Positions 19,374 through 28,895 of a stretch of 64,000 bases of DNA are shown piece by piece. The stretch lies in assembly GCF_030944405.1 (NCBI RefSeq), contig NZ_CP132339.1:1860001-1924000 (forward strand). The letters are read 5' to 3'. Origin of the DNA: Janthinobacterium sp. J1-1. Lineage in GTDB: Bacteria > Pseudomonadota > Gammaproteobacteria > Burkholderiales > Burkholderiaceae_D. The notes beneath the pieces were generated by a model. It worked only from the letters and a program-made list of their open reading frames with translations. It made no database searches and was not told the origin of the DNA. How positions within the stretch are numbered: position 1 is the first letter of the stretch; each line of letters opens with the position of its first letter. The translations under genes were made by a program, and so were the position numbers.

Positions 19374-20253
19374 ATCCGGGCAGGATTGCCGCCGGCACGC
19401 GCTTGCCGCGTTGCGCCGTCACCGAACTGCCGACCGACGCCGCGATAATCAAAGCGATCGCCAGCCACTGGATGGCGTCCAGGTACTCTCCCAGCAGGGT
19501 CAAAGCCAGCAGGGCCGCCACGGCCGGCTCCATGCTGGCCATGATGCCGAAAGCCTGCGACGACAGGCGTTTCAGGGCCACCATCTCGAGCGAGATCGGG
19601 ATCGCGCTGGAAATCAGCGCCACGCCCAGCCCCGTGGCCAGTATCGCCGGCGACAGCAGCGCGCTGCCGGCGTGCGCCACGCCCACCGGCACCACCACCA
19701 GCGCCGCCACGAACAGGCCCAGCGAGACCGAATGGCCCGCATGCAGATGGCTGGCGCGCTTGCCGAAGATGATGTAGGTGGCCCAGAACACGGCGGCGGC
19801 CAGCGCGAACAGCACGCCGGCCGGGTCCAGCGTGGACACGTCATGACCGAGCGGCAGCAGCAGCGCCAGGCCGGCGGCGGCCAGCAGCACCCAGATGAAA
19901 TCGAGCGGGCGTCGTGAAGAAAACAGGGCGACGGCCAGCGGCCCGGAAAATTCGATCGCCACGGCGAGGCCGAAGGGGATGGTGCGCAGCGACATGTAGA
20001 AGCACAGATTCATCGCACCCAGCGCGGCGCCGTACAGGGCCACCGTGCGCGCTTCCTGGCCGCTCAAGGTCCAGCGCCAGGGACGCCAGAACAACAGCAG
20101 CAGCAAGGCGGAAAAGCCGACCCGCACGGCCGTCGTGCCCTGTGCGCCGACCACGGGAAACAGGCTGTGCTTGGCCCAGGAGGTGCCGATGCCGAGCGCC
20201 GTGACGGCGCCCAGGATAGCGAGGATGGGAATAAGCGGAGCGTGTCGCGGCAT
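19372..20253 (-). CDS. rhtA: EamA-family exporter, RhtA-like (threonine/homoserine)
   Basis: 293 residues from the ATG at 20253, close to the 295 of E. coli RhtA. Upstream in-frame starts at 20286 and 20379 would lengthen it without adding family sequence. About ten membrane helices form two EamA repeats; segments such as VGAQGTTAVRVGFSALLLL, MNLCFYMSLRTIPFGLAVAI, FALAAAVFWATYIIFGKRAS and SQAFGIMASMEPAVAALLAL follow RhtA. It would export small amino acids such as threonine and homoserine from the cytoplasm. The gene stands alone and converges on nrdB. Substrate is inferred from likeness only. Confidence 0.8.
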   Translation of the reverse strand: MPRHAPLIPILAILGAVTALGIGTSWAKHSLFPVVGAQGTTAVRVGFSALLLLLFWRPWRWTLSGQEARTVALYGAALGAMNLCFYMSLRTIPFGLAVAIEFSGPLAVALFSSRRPLDFIWVLLAAAGLALLLPLGHDVSTLDPAGVLFALAAAVFWATYIIFGKRASHLHAGHSVSLGLFVAALVVVPVGVAHAGSALLSPAILATGLGVALISSAIPISLEMVALKRLSSQAFGIMASMEPAVAALLALTLLGEYLDAIQWLAIALIIAASVGSSVTAQRGKRVPAAILPG

Positions 20254-20418
20254 GGTCAGGTCAAGGCTAACAAGAAAAGGATGCATTCTATTGTGTTTGC
20301 TCCGGCATGGGGAGTCGGCTGTCCGGAAAGCCGGCAGGACGCTGCGTGATGCGACGTTGAAGGACCTCTGTGGCAGCAAAATATCGCTGCAAAAAAACGC
20401 GCGGCGTGATGCTCAAAT

Positions 20419-20436
20419 CGCGCGCAATTGCGCGCG
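20419..20436. repeat. 18-base perfect palindrome
   Basis: CGCGCGCAATTGCGCGCG is its own reverse complement. It lies in the gap downstream of no gene and about 170 bases upstream (on the minus strand) of the exporter start. Role unknown; could be a regulator site or a cruciform-forming element. Confidence 0.6.
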
Positions 20437-20599
20437 GCGACTGGCGCTGAAAACGCCATGCGCGGCTCCGTGTTTGCGCATGCGAAGACCATGCGCGGCG
20501 AGTGCCCATATCGGCATGAGCGCATGTAAATTGGTCGTTTGCCGCTCGTTTGTACGTTAGCGCGCCTATCCCTGCAAAAAAGCCCGTGAAAACGTATCG

Positions 20600-20797
20600 T
20601 GCCGGTTGCGCATCGACAAGGTTTTCGTGTACTTTAGGACGATTGCAAATGCGAGTGGTAGTATGCGGGGTTTTTTGACCAGCGCGACGCCAGAAAAAGC
20701 TCGCAAAACAGGGATACAGATTTACACGGATATGCACAAAACCACACCGTTTTCGTCTGCCGCCGTGCCCGATTTTTTTCAGGCATGGCGGTTTTTT
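20600..20797 (+). ncRNA. Candidate small RNA ending in a strong terminator
   Basis: The stretch before the terminator at 20760-20797 contains no convincing gene: the only plus-strand frame here gives 65 residues of unlike composition, without a ribosome site, running into the terminator itself. A stable terminator with a free-standing transcript before it is the usual sign of a small RNA. The 5' end is not defined; 20600 is a guess at the outer limit, and a TTGCAA at about 20643 could be part of a promoter. Confidence 0.35.
20760..20797 (+). terminator. Rho-independent terminator without an obvious gene
   Basis: CCGCCGTGCC (20760-20769) pairs with GGCATGGCGG (20782-20791), with one G-U pair, and is followed by TTTTTT and ATTTG. 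The loop is T-rich. Confidence 0.8.
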
Positions 20798-21095
20798 ATT
20801 TGACGATACGGTCGGGTGGCGAGCGCGATGCGAGGAGCGGAAAAAACGCACGGCATCGAAAACGAAACAACCGAATTCAGACTTTGCCACCAGCTGCGAG
20901 ATAAAGCAGGGTGGCACCGACGATGGCTGAAGTGCTGCAAACGTGAGGAGTTGCAGCAGTTCAGCTGGTGCCGAATTCATTAGCGCAAACGACCGTTTGT
21001 GCCGATGAATAATTCGCCTGGCCTATCCTTGTGGTGGGTTGGACGGGTTTAAATCTTGTAGCTTAAATTTCTCATCTCAGATGAAGGAGAGACAA

Positions 21096-22370
21096 ATGGC
21101 AACAGCCGCTAAGAAATCAGAAGTAAAGAAACCAGCCGCCAAAGCTGCTCCTGCCGCGAAGACGCCGGCAGCCGCAGCCAAGCCGGTTGCCGCCAAACCA
21201 GCAGCCAAGGCCGCAGCAAAACCAGCAGCAAAACCTGCGGCCAAACCAGCAGCGAAAGCAGCCGCCAAGCCGGCAGCTAAAGTGGCAGCCAAGCCAGTAG
21301 CCAAGGCAGCAGCAAAACCTGCAGCCAAAGCAGCAGCCAAGCCAGCAGCGAAACCTGCGGCAAAAGCAGCGGCCAAGGCCGTGGCAAAACCTGCAGCCAA
21401 AGCAGTAGCCAAGCCAGCAGCGAAACCTGTGGCCAAAGCAGCGGCCAAGGCCGTGGCAAAACCTGCAGCCAAAGCAGTAGCCAAGCCAGCAGCGAAACCT
21501 GCGGCAAAAGCAGCGGCCAAGGCCGTGGCAAAACCTGCAGCAAAAGCAGCAACCAAGCCTGTGGCGAAACCTGCGGCCAAAGCAGCAGCGAAACCAGCGG
21601 CCAAAGCAGCAGCGAAACCAGCGGCCAAAGCAGCAGCGAAACCAGCGGCCAAAGCAGCAGCGAAACCAGCGGCTAAAGCAGCAGCGAAACCAGCGGCTAA
21701 AGCAGCAGCTAAACCTGTAGCCAAGCCAGTAGCTAAAGCGGCAGCCAAACCAGCGGCAAAAGCAGCAGCGAAACCTGCGGCCAAAGCCGCAGCCAAGCCA
21801 GCAGCAAAAGCAGCAGCCAAACCTGCAGCCAAGCCAGCAGCAAAAGCAACAGCGAAACCTGCAGCGAAACCTGCAGCGAAAGCAGCAGCCAAGCCAGCGG
21901 CAAAAGCAGCAGCCAAGCCAGCAGCAAAAGCAGCGGCAAAACCTGCAGCCAAGCCAGCAGCTAAAGTAGCGGCCACACCAGCAGCGAAACCTGCGGCCAA
22001 GGCAGCGGCCAAACCTGCAGCGAAGGTTGCAGCAGAAGCCAAGCCGGCAGCGAAACCTGCCGCCAAAGCAGCAGCCAAGCCAGCAGCCAAGCCAGCGGCA
22101 AAACCTGCGGCAAAAGCAGCAGCCAAGCCAGCCGCAGCGCCAGCCGCCGCAGCACCGGTAGCCGCAGCAGCACCTGCACCGGCCGCGACGCCAGCAGTTG
22201 CAGCACCAGCCGCCGCCAAGCCAGCCGCCAAGAAGGCCGCGCCTAAAAAGGCCGCGCCGAAAAAAGCGGAAGCCGCCAAGCCGGCAGCAGCGCCGATCGC
22301 ACCTGTAGCAAAAACCGTGTTGGCACCGGCCGCAGCTTGGCCATTCCCGACCAGCACCCGCCCATCGTAA
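21096..22370 (+). CDS. Histone H1-like Ala/Lys/Pro-rich DNA-binding protein
   Basis: 424 residues from ATG 21096, with AAGGAGA at 21084-21090. After a short start (MATAAKKSEVKKPAAK) almost the whole protein is repeats of KPAAKAAA, KPAAKPAA and KPVAK units, like the C-terminal tail of eukaryotic histone H1 and bacterial proteins such as AlgP and Bordetella BpH1. The end is different: a Pro/Ala stretch, KKAAPKKAAPKKAEAAK, and a closing LAPAAAWPFPTSTRPS that resembles the conserved ending of betaproteobacterial H1-like proteins. Such proteins bind DNA non-specifically by charge and compact the nucleoid. The repeat DNA makes length likely to vary between strains. A strong terminator follows. Confidence 0.88.
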   Translation: MATAAKKSEVKKPAAKAAPAAKTPAAAAKPVAAKPAAKAAAKPAAKPAAKPAAKAAAKPAAKVAAKPVAKAAAKPAAKAAAKPAAKPAAKAAAKAVAKPAAKAVAKPAAKPVAKAAAKAVAKPAAKAVAKPAAKPAAKAAAKAVAKPAAKAATKPVAKPAAKAAAKPAAKAAAKPAAKAAAKPAAKAAAKPAAKAAAKPAAKAAAKPVAKPVAKAAAKPAAKAAAKPAAKAAAKPAAKAAAKPAAKPAAKATAKPAAKPAAKAAAKPAAKAAAKPAAKAAAKPAAKPAAKVAATPAAKPAAKAAAKPAAKVAAEAKPAAKPAAKAAAKPAAKPAAKPAAKAAAKPAAAPAAAAPVAAAAPAPAATPAVAAPAAAKPAAKKAAPKKAAPKKAEAAKPAAAPIAPVAKTVLAPAAAWPFPTSTRPS

Positions 22371-22404
22371 TGTGACGAAGCGGATGCCTGCATGAGGCAA
22401 CACG

Positions 22405-22438
22405 CCGCTGTGTGATAATCACACAGCGGTTTTTTTTT
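22405..22438 (+). terminator. Rho-independent terminator of the H1-like gene
   Basis: CCGCTGTGTGA (22405-22415) and TCACACAGCGG (22419-22429) form a perfect 11-pair stem with a TAA loop, followed by nine T. Confidence 0.93.
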
Positions 22439-22450
22439 GGAGAATTCGTT

Positions 22451-22987
22451 GTGCTGATCACTATCCTTACATTGATCGTTGATACCATTGCCACGCTGCT
22501 GGGCGGCGTGCTGCTGCTGCGCTTCTGGATGCAGGCCGTGCGCGTGCGTCCGCCGTCGTCGGTGGCGCAGTTCACCTTTCAATTGACCGACTGGCTGGTG
22601 CGCCCGCTGCGCCGCGTCGTGCCGGGCGTGGGCGGCTATGACTGGGCCAGCCTGATCGGCGCCTTCCTGATCGTGCTGCTGGCCACCTGCATCTGGTTTA
22701 TCGCCGGCCTGCCGGTCGAGGCGGTGCTGCTGAAAGCCCTGCAGCGCTTCCTGCAATGGATACTGTACGGTTTCATGGCGCTGCTGATCATCGAGGCGAT
22801 CTTCAGCTGGGTCAATCCGCATGCGCCGCTGGCGCCATTCGTACGGGCCCTCAACGAGCCGCTGCTGCGTCCGATTCGCAAGGTGGTGCCGCTGGTGGGC
22901 AGCCTGGATTTGTCGCTGCTGGTGGCGTTGATACTGCTGCAGATTGCGCAGATGCTGGTGGGGATGATTTTTGTGATGGGAAGGTGA
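22451..22987 (+). CDS. YggT family membrane protein
   Basis: 178 residues if translation starts at GTG 22451, which has GGAGA at 22439-22443 seven bases before it; an earlier in-frame GTG at 22412 lies inside the terminator hairpin and is unlikely. Two copies of the YggT repeat are present: a membrane helix (LLGGVLLLRFWMQAV), the loop QLTDWLVRPLRRVVPGVGG, more helices, and again ALNEPLLRPIRKVVPLVGS. YggT proteins sit in the inner membrane and are linked to osmotic-stress tolerance and, in Gram-positives, to cell division; the mechanism is unclear. The ribosome site directly abuts the T-run of the preceding terminator. Confidence 0.85.
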   Translation: MLITILTLIVDTIATLLGGVLLLRFWMQAVRVRPPSSVAQFTFQLTDWLVRPLRRVVPGVGGYDWASLIGAFLIVLLATCIWFIAGLPVEAVLLKALQRFLQWILYGFMALLIIEAIFSWVNPHAPLAPFVRALNEPLLRPIRKVVPLVGSLDLSLLVALILLQIAQMLVGMIFVMGR

Positions 22988-22997
22988 TGCGGGCGGG

Positions 22998-23088
22998 GTA
23001 GGTCGGATTAGCGTAGCGTAATCCGACAACATTGTTGTCGCGGCCGGTGGTGATGTCGGATTACGGCCTGCGGCCTAATCCGACCTAC
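22998..23088. repeat. REP-like compound inverted repeat
   Basis: Outer arms GTAGGTCGGATTA (22998-23010) and TAATCCGACCTAC (23076-23088) are perfect inverted copies. Inside are two smaller hairpins: TCGGATTA-GCGTAGCG-TAATCCGA on the left and TCGGATTA-CGGCCTGCGGCC-TAATCCGA on the right. This is the layout of REP/BIME-type elements scattered through many proteobacterial chromosomes. It sits between the convergent yggT and kinase genes, where it could also act as a transcription barrier. Confidence 0.85.
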
Positions 23089-23102
23089 GGTATTAATATC
23101 TA

Positions 23103-24041
23103 TTAATAGCGGTAACCAAACGCCGCTTCAAACTGGTCAGCAATGCTCTCCGGCGTAAACACATGGTTTTGCGCGCCTTGGGTGGCGATCTTGATGGCGC
23201 CCAGCAGGCTGGCCAGGCGGCCGCTGGTTTCCCAGCCCAGGTCGTTGGTGATGCCGAACAGCAGGCCGGCGCGGTAGGCGTCGCCGCAGCCGGTCGGGTC
23301 CAGCACTTCCTTGGCGGCCACGACAGGAATGTCGATGCGCTTGCCGCCCACATGAATTTCCGAACCATTTTCACCGCGCGTGATGACCAGCGCTTCCAGG
23401 CGGCTGGCGATTTCCGGCAGGGTCAAGCCCGTGCGTTCCATCAACATTTCCATCTCATAATCGTTGGCCGACACATACGTCGCCTTGTCGATGAAGTCGA
23501 TCAGCTGTTCGCCATTGAAGCGTGGCAATTGCTGGCCCGGATCGAACATGAAGGGAATGCCCAGCTCGGCCAGGTCGGCGGCGTGTTTCAGCATGCCCTG
23601 GTCGCCGTCCGGCGAAATGATGGCGACGCGGGCCGGGCCGGCGTTGGCGATCGGGTTTTCATGCGCGAACGACATGGCGCCCGGGTGGAAGGCGTTGATC
23701 TGATTGTTGTCGCTGTCGGCTGTGACGAAGCACTGCGCGTTGTAGCTGTCGGCCTTGATCAGGATGTTGGCGGTGGAAATGCCCAGCTTTTGCAGGCGCT
23801 CCAGGTAGGCGGCGCTGTCCTGGCCCATCACGCCGACGATGCGCGGATCGCCGCCCAGCATTTTCAGGCTGTAGGCGATATTGCCCGAGCAGCCGCCGAA
23901 CTCGGTGCGCATGGTGGGCACCAGGAACGAGACGTTCACTTTGTGCAACTGGTCGGCCAGCAGCGATTCGCCGAAACGGCCCGGGAATTGCATGATGGTG
24001 TCGGTGGCGAGCGAGCCGCAGATCAATGAAGTTTTGGTCAT
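23103..24041 (-). CDS. PfkB-family carbohydrate kinase (adenosine kinase-like)
   Basis: 312 residues from ATG 24041; a TTG at 24056 would overlap the upstream gene's last codon. The PfkB signatures are present: an N-terminal EFGGCSGNIAYSLKMLGG and, near the C-terminus, VLDPTGCGDAYRAGLLFGI with the catalytic aspartate in the GCGD motif (usually GAGD). PfkB enzymes phosphorylate sugars or nucleosides with ATP; this subgroup is commonly annotated as adenosine kinase or generic carbohydrate kinase. It is 11 bases downstream of the DUF3426 gene and is the last gene of the minus-strand accB-accC-prmA run. The exact substrate is uncertain. Confidence 0.85.
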   Translation of the reverse strand: MTKTSLICGSLATDTIMQFPGRFGESLLADQLHKVNVSFLVPTMRTEFGGCSGNIAYSLKMLGGDPRIVGVMGQDSAAYLERLQKLGISTANILIKADSYNAQCFVTADSDNNQINAFHPGAMSFAHENPIANAGPARVAIISPDGDQGMLKHAADLAELGIPFMFDPGQQLPRFNGEQLIDFIDKATYVSANDYEMEMLMERTGLTLPEIASRLEALVITRGENGSEIHVGGKRIDIPVVAAKEVLDPTGCGDAYRAGLLFGITNDLGWETSGRLASLLGAIKIATQGAQNHVFTPESIADQFEAAFGYRY

Positions 24042-24052
24042 GATAGTGTCAG

Positions 24053-25351
24053 TCAAGGGTAAAAGATGGCGATATGATAGCCAGACGCCGCAAGCTGGTC
24101 CAAGCTGAAATACAGTTTGATGTTCTGTTCCGAGCGCGGCGCAAAGCCTTTACTCACATCGGTGCCGGCCGGCAGGTAATCGCGCGGGGCGACCACGCGG
24201 CGCAGCACGGGCTTGCCATCGTCGTCGTTGAGGATCAGTTCGATGTTCGGCCAGGCCTGTGCGCTGCGGCCCAGGTTGCGCAGCTGCGAGACGTAGGAAA
24301 AACGGTAGGGTGCCAGGGTCTGCAGTTCGCCCTGCTCGATGGCCAGCGCTTCGATCTGCGCAGGCAGGTCGACCTGGCAGCCGCTGACCGAGCACAGCGC
24401 GGCCAGGGCCGGCTTGAACTGCGGAAACTGCGCCGCCAGCGGATTGCGGAAGGTGGTCATCACCTGCAGCAGCAACAGCAGCAACAAGGCCACCGCGCCG
24501 GCCGCCATCGCGATGCGCAAGGCCTTGCCGCTCTGTTCGCGGCGCCGGCCCTGGGTCACGAAAGCGGGTTCTTCAACCGGTGGCAGGTCGTCCAGCACAT
24601 GCAGCTCGTCCGCTGGCGGCGCGCTGCCTTCCGGCAGGTCGAAGGAATGGTCGCTCAGCGTGGGTTCCTGGCGCGCACCGGCCGGGGCCGGCTGCGCAGG
24701 TTTGTCCAGGCTGACTTTATACGCTTCGGCTTCAGGCTCGGCTACCTGCTCGGCTGCTGCCGGCGCCTCGGCCTCGAACTTCGGCTCGCGCCGGCTGTCG
24801 CGCAAATAGGTGACAAAGGCGGGCGCTTCCTCGGTTTCGCGGCGGCGGAAGGGCGCCATCGGCACGGCTGTCGCCGCAATCACCGGCGCCGGCTCAGGTT
24901 CGGGTCCGGATTCGGGCACGGCTTCAGGTTCAGCTTCCGGCTCGCCGGGCAGCGCCTGGCCGATATCGAGGTCGAGCTCGATGGCTTCCTCGTCGTCGCG
25001 CCGCTCGTCCTGGCCGGCCTTCAGCTGCGCCGTTTCGGGCAGGATGCCGAAGGGATCGAACGAGGTGTCGAAGTCGAGGGTGTACACCGGCTCTGCCTCA
25101 TGGCCGGCATAGGGTGGGGTGTCGTCGGGAATATCGAGCGCCAGCACTGGCGGCAGGATAGGTGCCACAGGCACCGGAGGAATCGGGCCCGCAGACGGCA
25201 ACAATGCCGCGCTTGGATCGACCAGCGCGGCATTGCCGTCAAAGACTTCCTTGCAGGTGCCACAGCGTACGATGCCCCCACGTAATTTCAACTGGTCAGC
25301 GGCGACCCGAAATATCGTGTTGCAATGGGGGCATTTGGTGGCGAGGGCCAT
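24053..25351 (-). CDS. Zinc-ribbon and DUF3426 domain membrane protein
   Basis: 432 residues. The N-terminus is an MJ0042-type zinc ribbon with C7/C10 (CPHC) and C30/C33 (CGTC). A long acidic, Pro/Glu-rich low-complexity region (about 50-265) follows, then one membrane helix (IAMAAGAVALLLLLLLQV, about 275-297) and a periplasmic DUF3426 domain at the C-terminus (SVSGCQVDLP, AQAWPNIELILNDDDGK, RDYLPAGTDV). The function of the family is unknown; the cytosolic zinc ribbon joined to a periplasmic domain suggests a structural or signalling role. It lies eight bases after prmA, an arrangement conserved in betaproteobacteria. Confidence 0.85.
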   Translation of the reverse strand: MALATKCPHCNTIFRVAADQLKLRGGIVRCGTCKEVFDGNAALVDPSAALLPSAGPIPPVPVAPILPPVLALDIPDDTPPYAGHEAEPVYTLDFDTSFDPFGILPETAQLKAGQDERRDDEEAIELDLDIGQALPGEPEAEPEAVPESGPEPEPAPVIAATAVPMAPFRRRETEEAPAFVTYLRDSRREPKFEAEAPAAAEQVAEPEAEAYKVSLDKPAQPAPAGARQEPTLSDHSFDLPEGSAPPADELHVLDDLPPVEEPAFVTQGRRREQSGKALRIAMAAGAVALLLLLLLQVMTTFRNPLAAQFPQFKPALAALCSVSGCQVDLPAQIEALAIEQGELQTLAPYRFSYVSQLRNLGRSAQAWPNIELILNDDDGKPVLRRVVAPRDYLPAGTDVSKGFAPRSEQNIKLYFSLDQLAASGYHIAIFYP

Positions 25352-25359
25352 TGCTGTGC

Positions 25360-26300
25360 TTATGCACCTTCCGCGCGCGGCGCCGGAGCGCTGGACGCAC
25401 CCAGGCGGCCGTGCAGGGCCACCCAGCCGTCTTGCTCAGCCCAGACACCGAGCTGGATGAACGGTGCGTAGGCAGCAGCGACTTCCTCGGCCTGGCGCGC
25501 CAGCACGCCCGACAGGATCAAGGCACCGCCATCTGCCACGCGGCCGGACAGCATCGGCGCCATCAGCTTCAATGGGCTCGACAGGATATTGGCCACCACG
25601 ACGTCAAACTTGGCCGTGGCATGGGCCGACGTGGCGAAGGTGTCTGGCAGGAAGTAGTCGATCTCGCAACCGTTGCGTTCGGCATTGTCGCGCGCCGATT
25701 CGATCGCCTGCGGGTCGATATCGACGCCGGCGACAGTTTCCGCACCGAGTTTCTTGGCCACCATGGCCAGGATGCCGGAACCGCAACCATAGTCGAGCAC
25801 GGTCTTGCCGGGCGCGGGATGCGCTTCCAGCCATTCCATGCACAAGCGCGTGGTCGGATGGCTGCCGGTGCCGAAAGCCAGGCCCGGGTCCAGCTCCAGG
25901 ATCAGGCCGTCAGGGTCCGGTGCCTCGTGCCAGCTCGGCACGACCCAGATGTTCTTGCCGATGTGAATCGGCGCGAACTGCGATTGCGTCAGGCGTACCC
26001 AGTCCTGTTCTTCGACCGGACGAGTGGTGAACGCCGGCGCGTCGGCCAGGCCGATGGCGGCCGCAGCTTCTGCCACGATGGCGGCCTGGTCGGCGTCGAC
26101 GTCGGTCAGCGCGACCACGCGGCTGCGTTCCCACGCCGCTTCCTTCGGTTCCATGCCGGGCTCGCCAAACAGCGGCTGCTCGGCGTCGGTGCCTTCGTCG
26201 GCGTCTTCCACCGAGACCGACAGGGCGCCCGCTTCCATCAAGGCGTCGGACATGGCCTCGGCGTTGTCGCGCGCGATCTCGATGACGATTTCAGTCCAGC

Positions 26301-26304
<4 letters not shown>
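25360..26304 (-). CDS. prmA: Ribosomal protein L11 methyltransferase
   Basis: 314 residues. The N-terminal domain starts [19 protein letters not shown]; the SAM-binding domain has [20 protein letters not shown], the acidic [14 protein letters not shown] and the family motif [13 protein letters not shown]. PrmA trimethylates several amino groups of ribosomal protein L11 in the cytoplasm using S-adenosylmethionine. The start overlaps the accC stop by four bases (ATGA), so it is co-translated with the carboxylase subunit, a common betaproteobacterial order. A few extra residues (about 10-15) at the C-terminus are Ala/Pro-rich. Confidence 0.95.
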
Positions 26305-27716
<1,412 letters not shown>

Positions 27717-27818
27717 GGTAGGTTCGCGTATGTCTGTGAGAGCCGGCTAGCCGGCGGAACAACAAGTGTGAGGGGCGTTAAACTGCAAACGGCCGTTGCC
27801 GGCCGTGTGGACAGGGTA

Positions 27819-28283
27819 TCAGCCGATCACGAACAGGGGTTGGCCGAATTCGACCGGCTGGCCGTTTTCCACCAGGATCTGGGTCACGACGCCGGCTTTG
27901 TCGGTATCGATTTCATTCAACAGCTTCATCGCTTCGATGATGCACAGGGTGTCGCCTTCCTTGACGGTGGAACCGACTTCGACGTACGCGGCGCTGCCAG
28001 GAGCGGAGGAACGGTAGAAGGTGCCGACCATCGGCGACTTGACCACGTAGCCGGTTGGCTCGGCGGCCACCACCACGGGTGCCGCTGCCGGCGCGGGCGC
28101 GGCTTGCGGGGCGGTCTGGTAAGGGGCTTGCATGCCTTGCGGCTGCATCATGACCATCTGGTTTTGCGGCATGGCCGACGATTTGACGATGCGAACCTTG
28201 CTTTCGCCTTCGGTCACTTCCAGTTCTGCGATATCCGATTCGGCGACCAGGTCGATCAAGGTCTTGAGTTTTCGTAGATCCAT
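27819..28283 (-). CDS. accB: Acetyl-CoA carboxylase, biotin carboxyl carrier protein
   Basis: 154 residues with the normal three parts: N-terminal helical region (1-35), an Ala/Pro/Gln linker (about 45-76) and the biotinyl domain (77-154). The biotinylated lysine is K120 in [11 protein letters not shown]. The thumb and [13 protein letters not shown] segments are also present. The ATG is preceded by TAGGGGT. It carries CO2 between AccC and the AccAD carboxyltransferase. It lies upstream of accC and 91 bases downstream of aroQ, all on the minus strand. Confidence 0.97.
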   Translation of the reverse strand: MDLRKLKTLIDLVAESDIAELEVTEGESKVRIVKSSAMPQNQMVMMQPQGMQAPYQTAPQAAPAPAAAPVVVAAEPTGYVVKSPMVGTFYRSSAPGSAAYVEVGSTVKEGDTLCIIEAMKLLNEIDTDKAGVVTQILVENGQPVEFGQPLFVIG

Positions 28284-28374
28284 GTGAAACCCCTAGGAAT
28301 GTAATTTGTTTTATAAGTGGTGCGGTGCGGTCGAAAAACCCGTCGCCGCGCTAATTGCGTGCAGATCGCGTAGA

Positions 28375-28812
28375 TTAACGTTTTTTAAGCGCAAAGTCGA
28401 TGGCAAACCGATATCCATCGATACCCAGTCCGCAGATCGTCCCCTGCGCGATCGCGCTCAGGAATGAGTGATGACGAAACGTTTCGCGCTGGTAAATATT
28501 CGAGATATGAACTTCCACGAACGGAATGGCCACTCCCGCCAGCGCATCGCGCAAGGCCACGCTGGTATGGGTCAGGCCACCCGGATTGATGACGATCGCG
28601 TCCACCCCTTCCGCTCGCGCGGCGTGGATACGGTCGATCAGCGCCCCTTCATGGTTACTCTGGAAGCATACCAGATCGGCGCCGGCCGCCAGGGCTTGCG
28701 CCATCGCCGCCTGCTCGATATCGGCCAAGGTGCTGGCGCCGTAGACCTCAGGCTCGCGCGTCCCCAGCAAATTCAGGTTGGGGCCGTTGAGCAGGAGGAG
28801 GTTTTTTGCCAT
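28375..28812 (-). CDS. aroQ: 3-dehydroquinate dehydratase, type II
   Basis: 145 residues, the usual length. Family motifs are present: [20 protein letters not shown] with the catalytic tyrosine at its end, [35 protein letters not shown] and [19 protein letters not shown] with the catalytic histidine. The enzyme forms a dodecamer and converts 3-dehydroquinate to 3-dehydroshikimate in the shikimate pathway. It precedes accB on the same strand, a common arrangement. The shikimate dehydrogenase of the same pathway (aroE) is about 25 kb away in this window. Confidence 0.97.
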   Translation of the reverse strand: MAKNLLLLNGPNLNLLGTREPEVYGASTLADIEQAAMAQALAAGADLVCFQSNHEGALIDRIHAARAEGVDAIVINPGGLTHTSVALRDALAGVAIPFVEVHISNIYQRETFRHHSFLSAIAQGTICGLGIDGYRFAIDFALKKR

Positions 28813-28895
28813 GTATGGAAGACCGTTTTAGCGAAAGTTCCGCATTTTGCCGCCAAAGATACGCATTGGCAAGAGAAAAAAGCACGCTGTCGAAT

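Larger units (their letters stand above)
20254..21095. other. Long intergenic region between the exporter and the H1-like gene
   Basis: About 840 bases without a convincing protein gene. Short open frames exist on both strands but have no ribosome site or recognisable sequence. The region holds an 18-base perfect palindrome (20419-20436), several further GCGC-rich dyads around 20440-20530, a strong terminator hairpin (20760-20797) with no gene before it, and presumably the promoter of the H1-like gene in its last 200 bases (CTTGTGGTGGG and AT-rich tracts near 21005-21070). Confidence 0.6.

Noticed and set aside
20288..20980. 230-codon minus-strand frame in the gap before the H1-like gene
   Set aside because: Runs through the terminator hairpin and palindrome, composition rich in Arg/His/Cys, no start signal.
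21077..23032. Long minus-strand frames across the H1-like gene (Leu/Ala- and Cys/Arg-rich)
   Set aside because: By-products of the KPAAK repeat read backwards; no start signals, and the sense protein has ribosome site, terminator and known composition.
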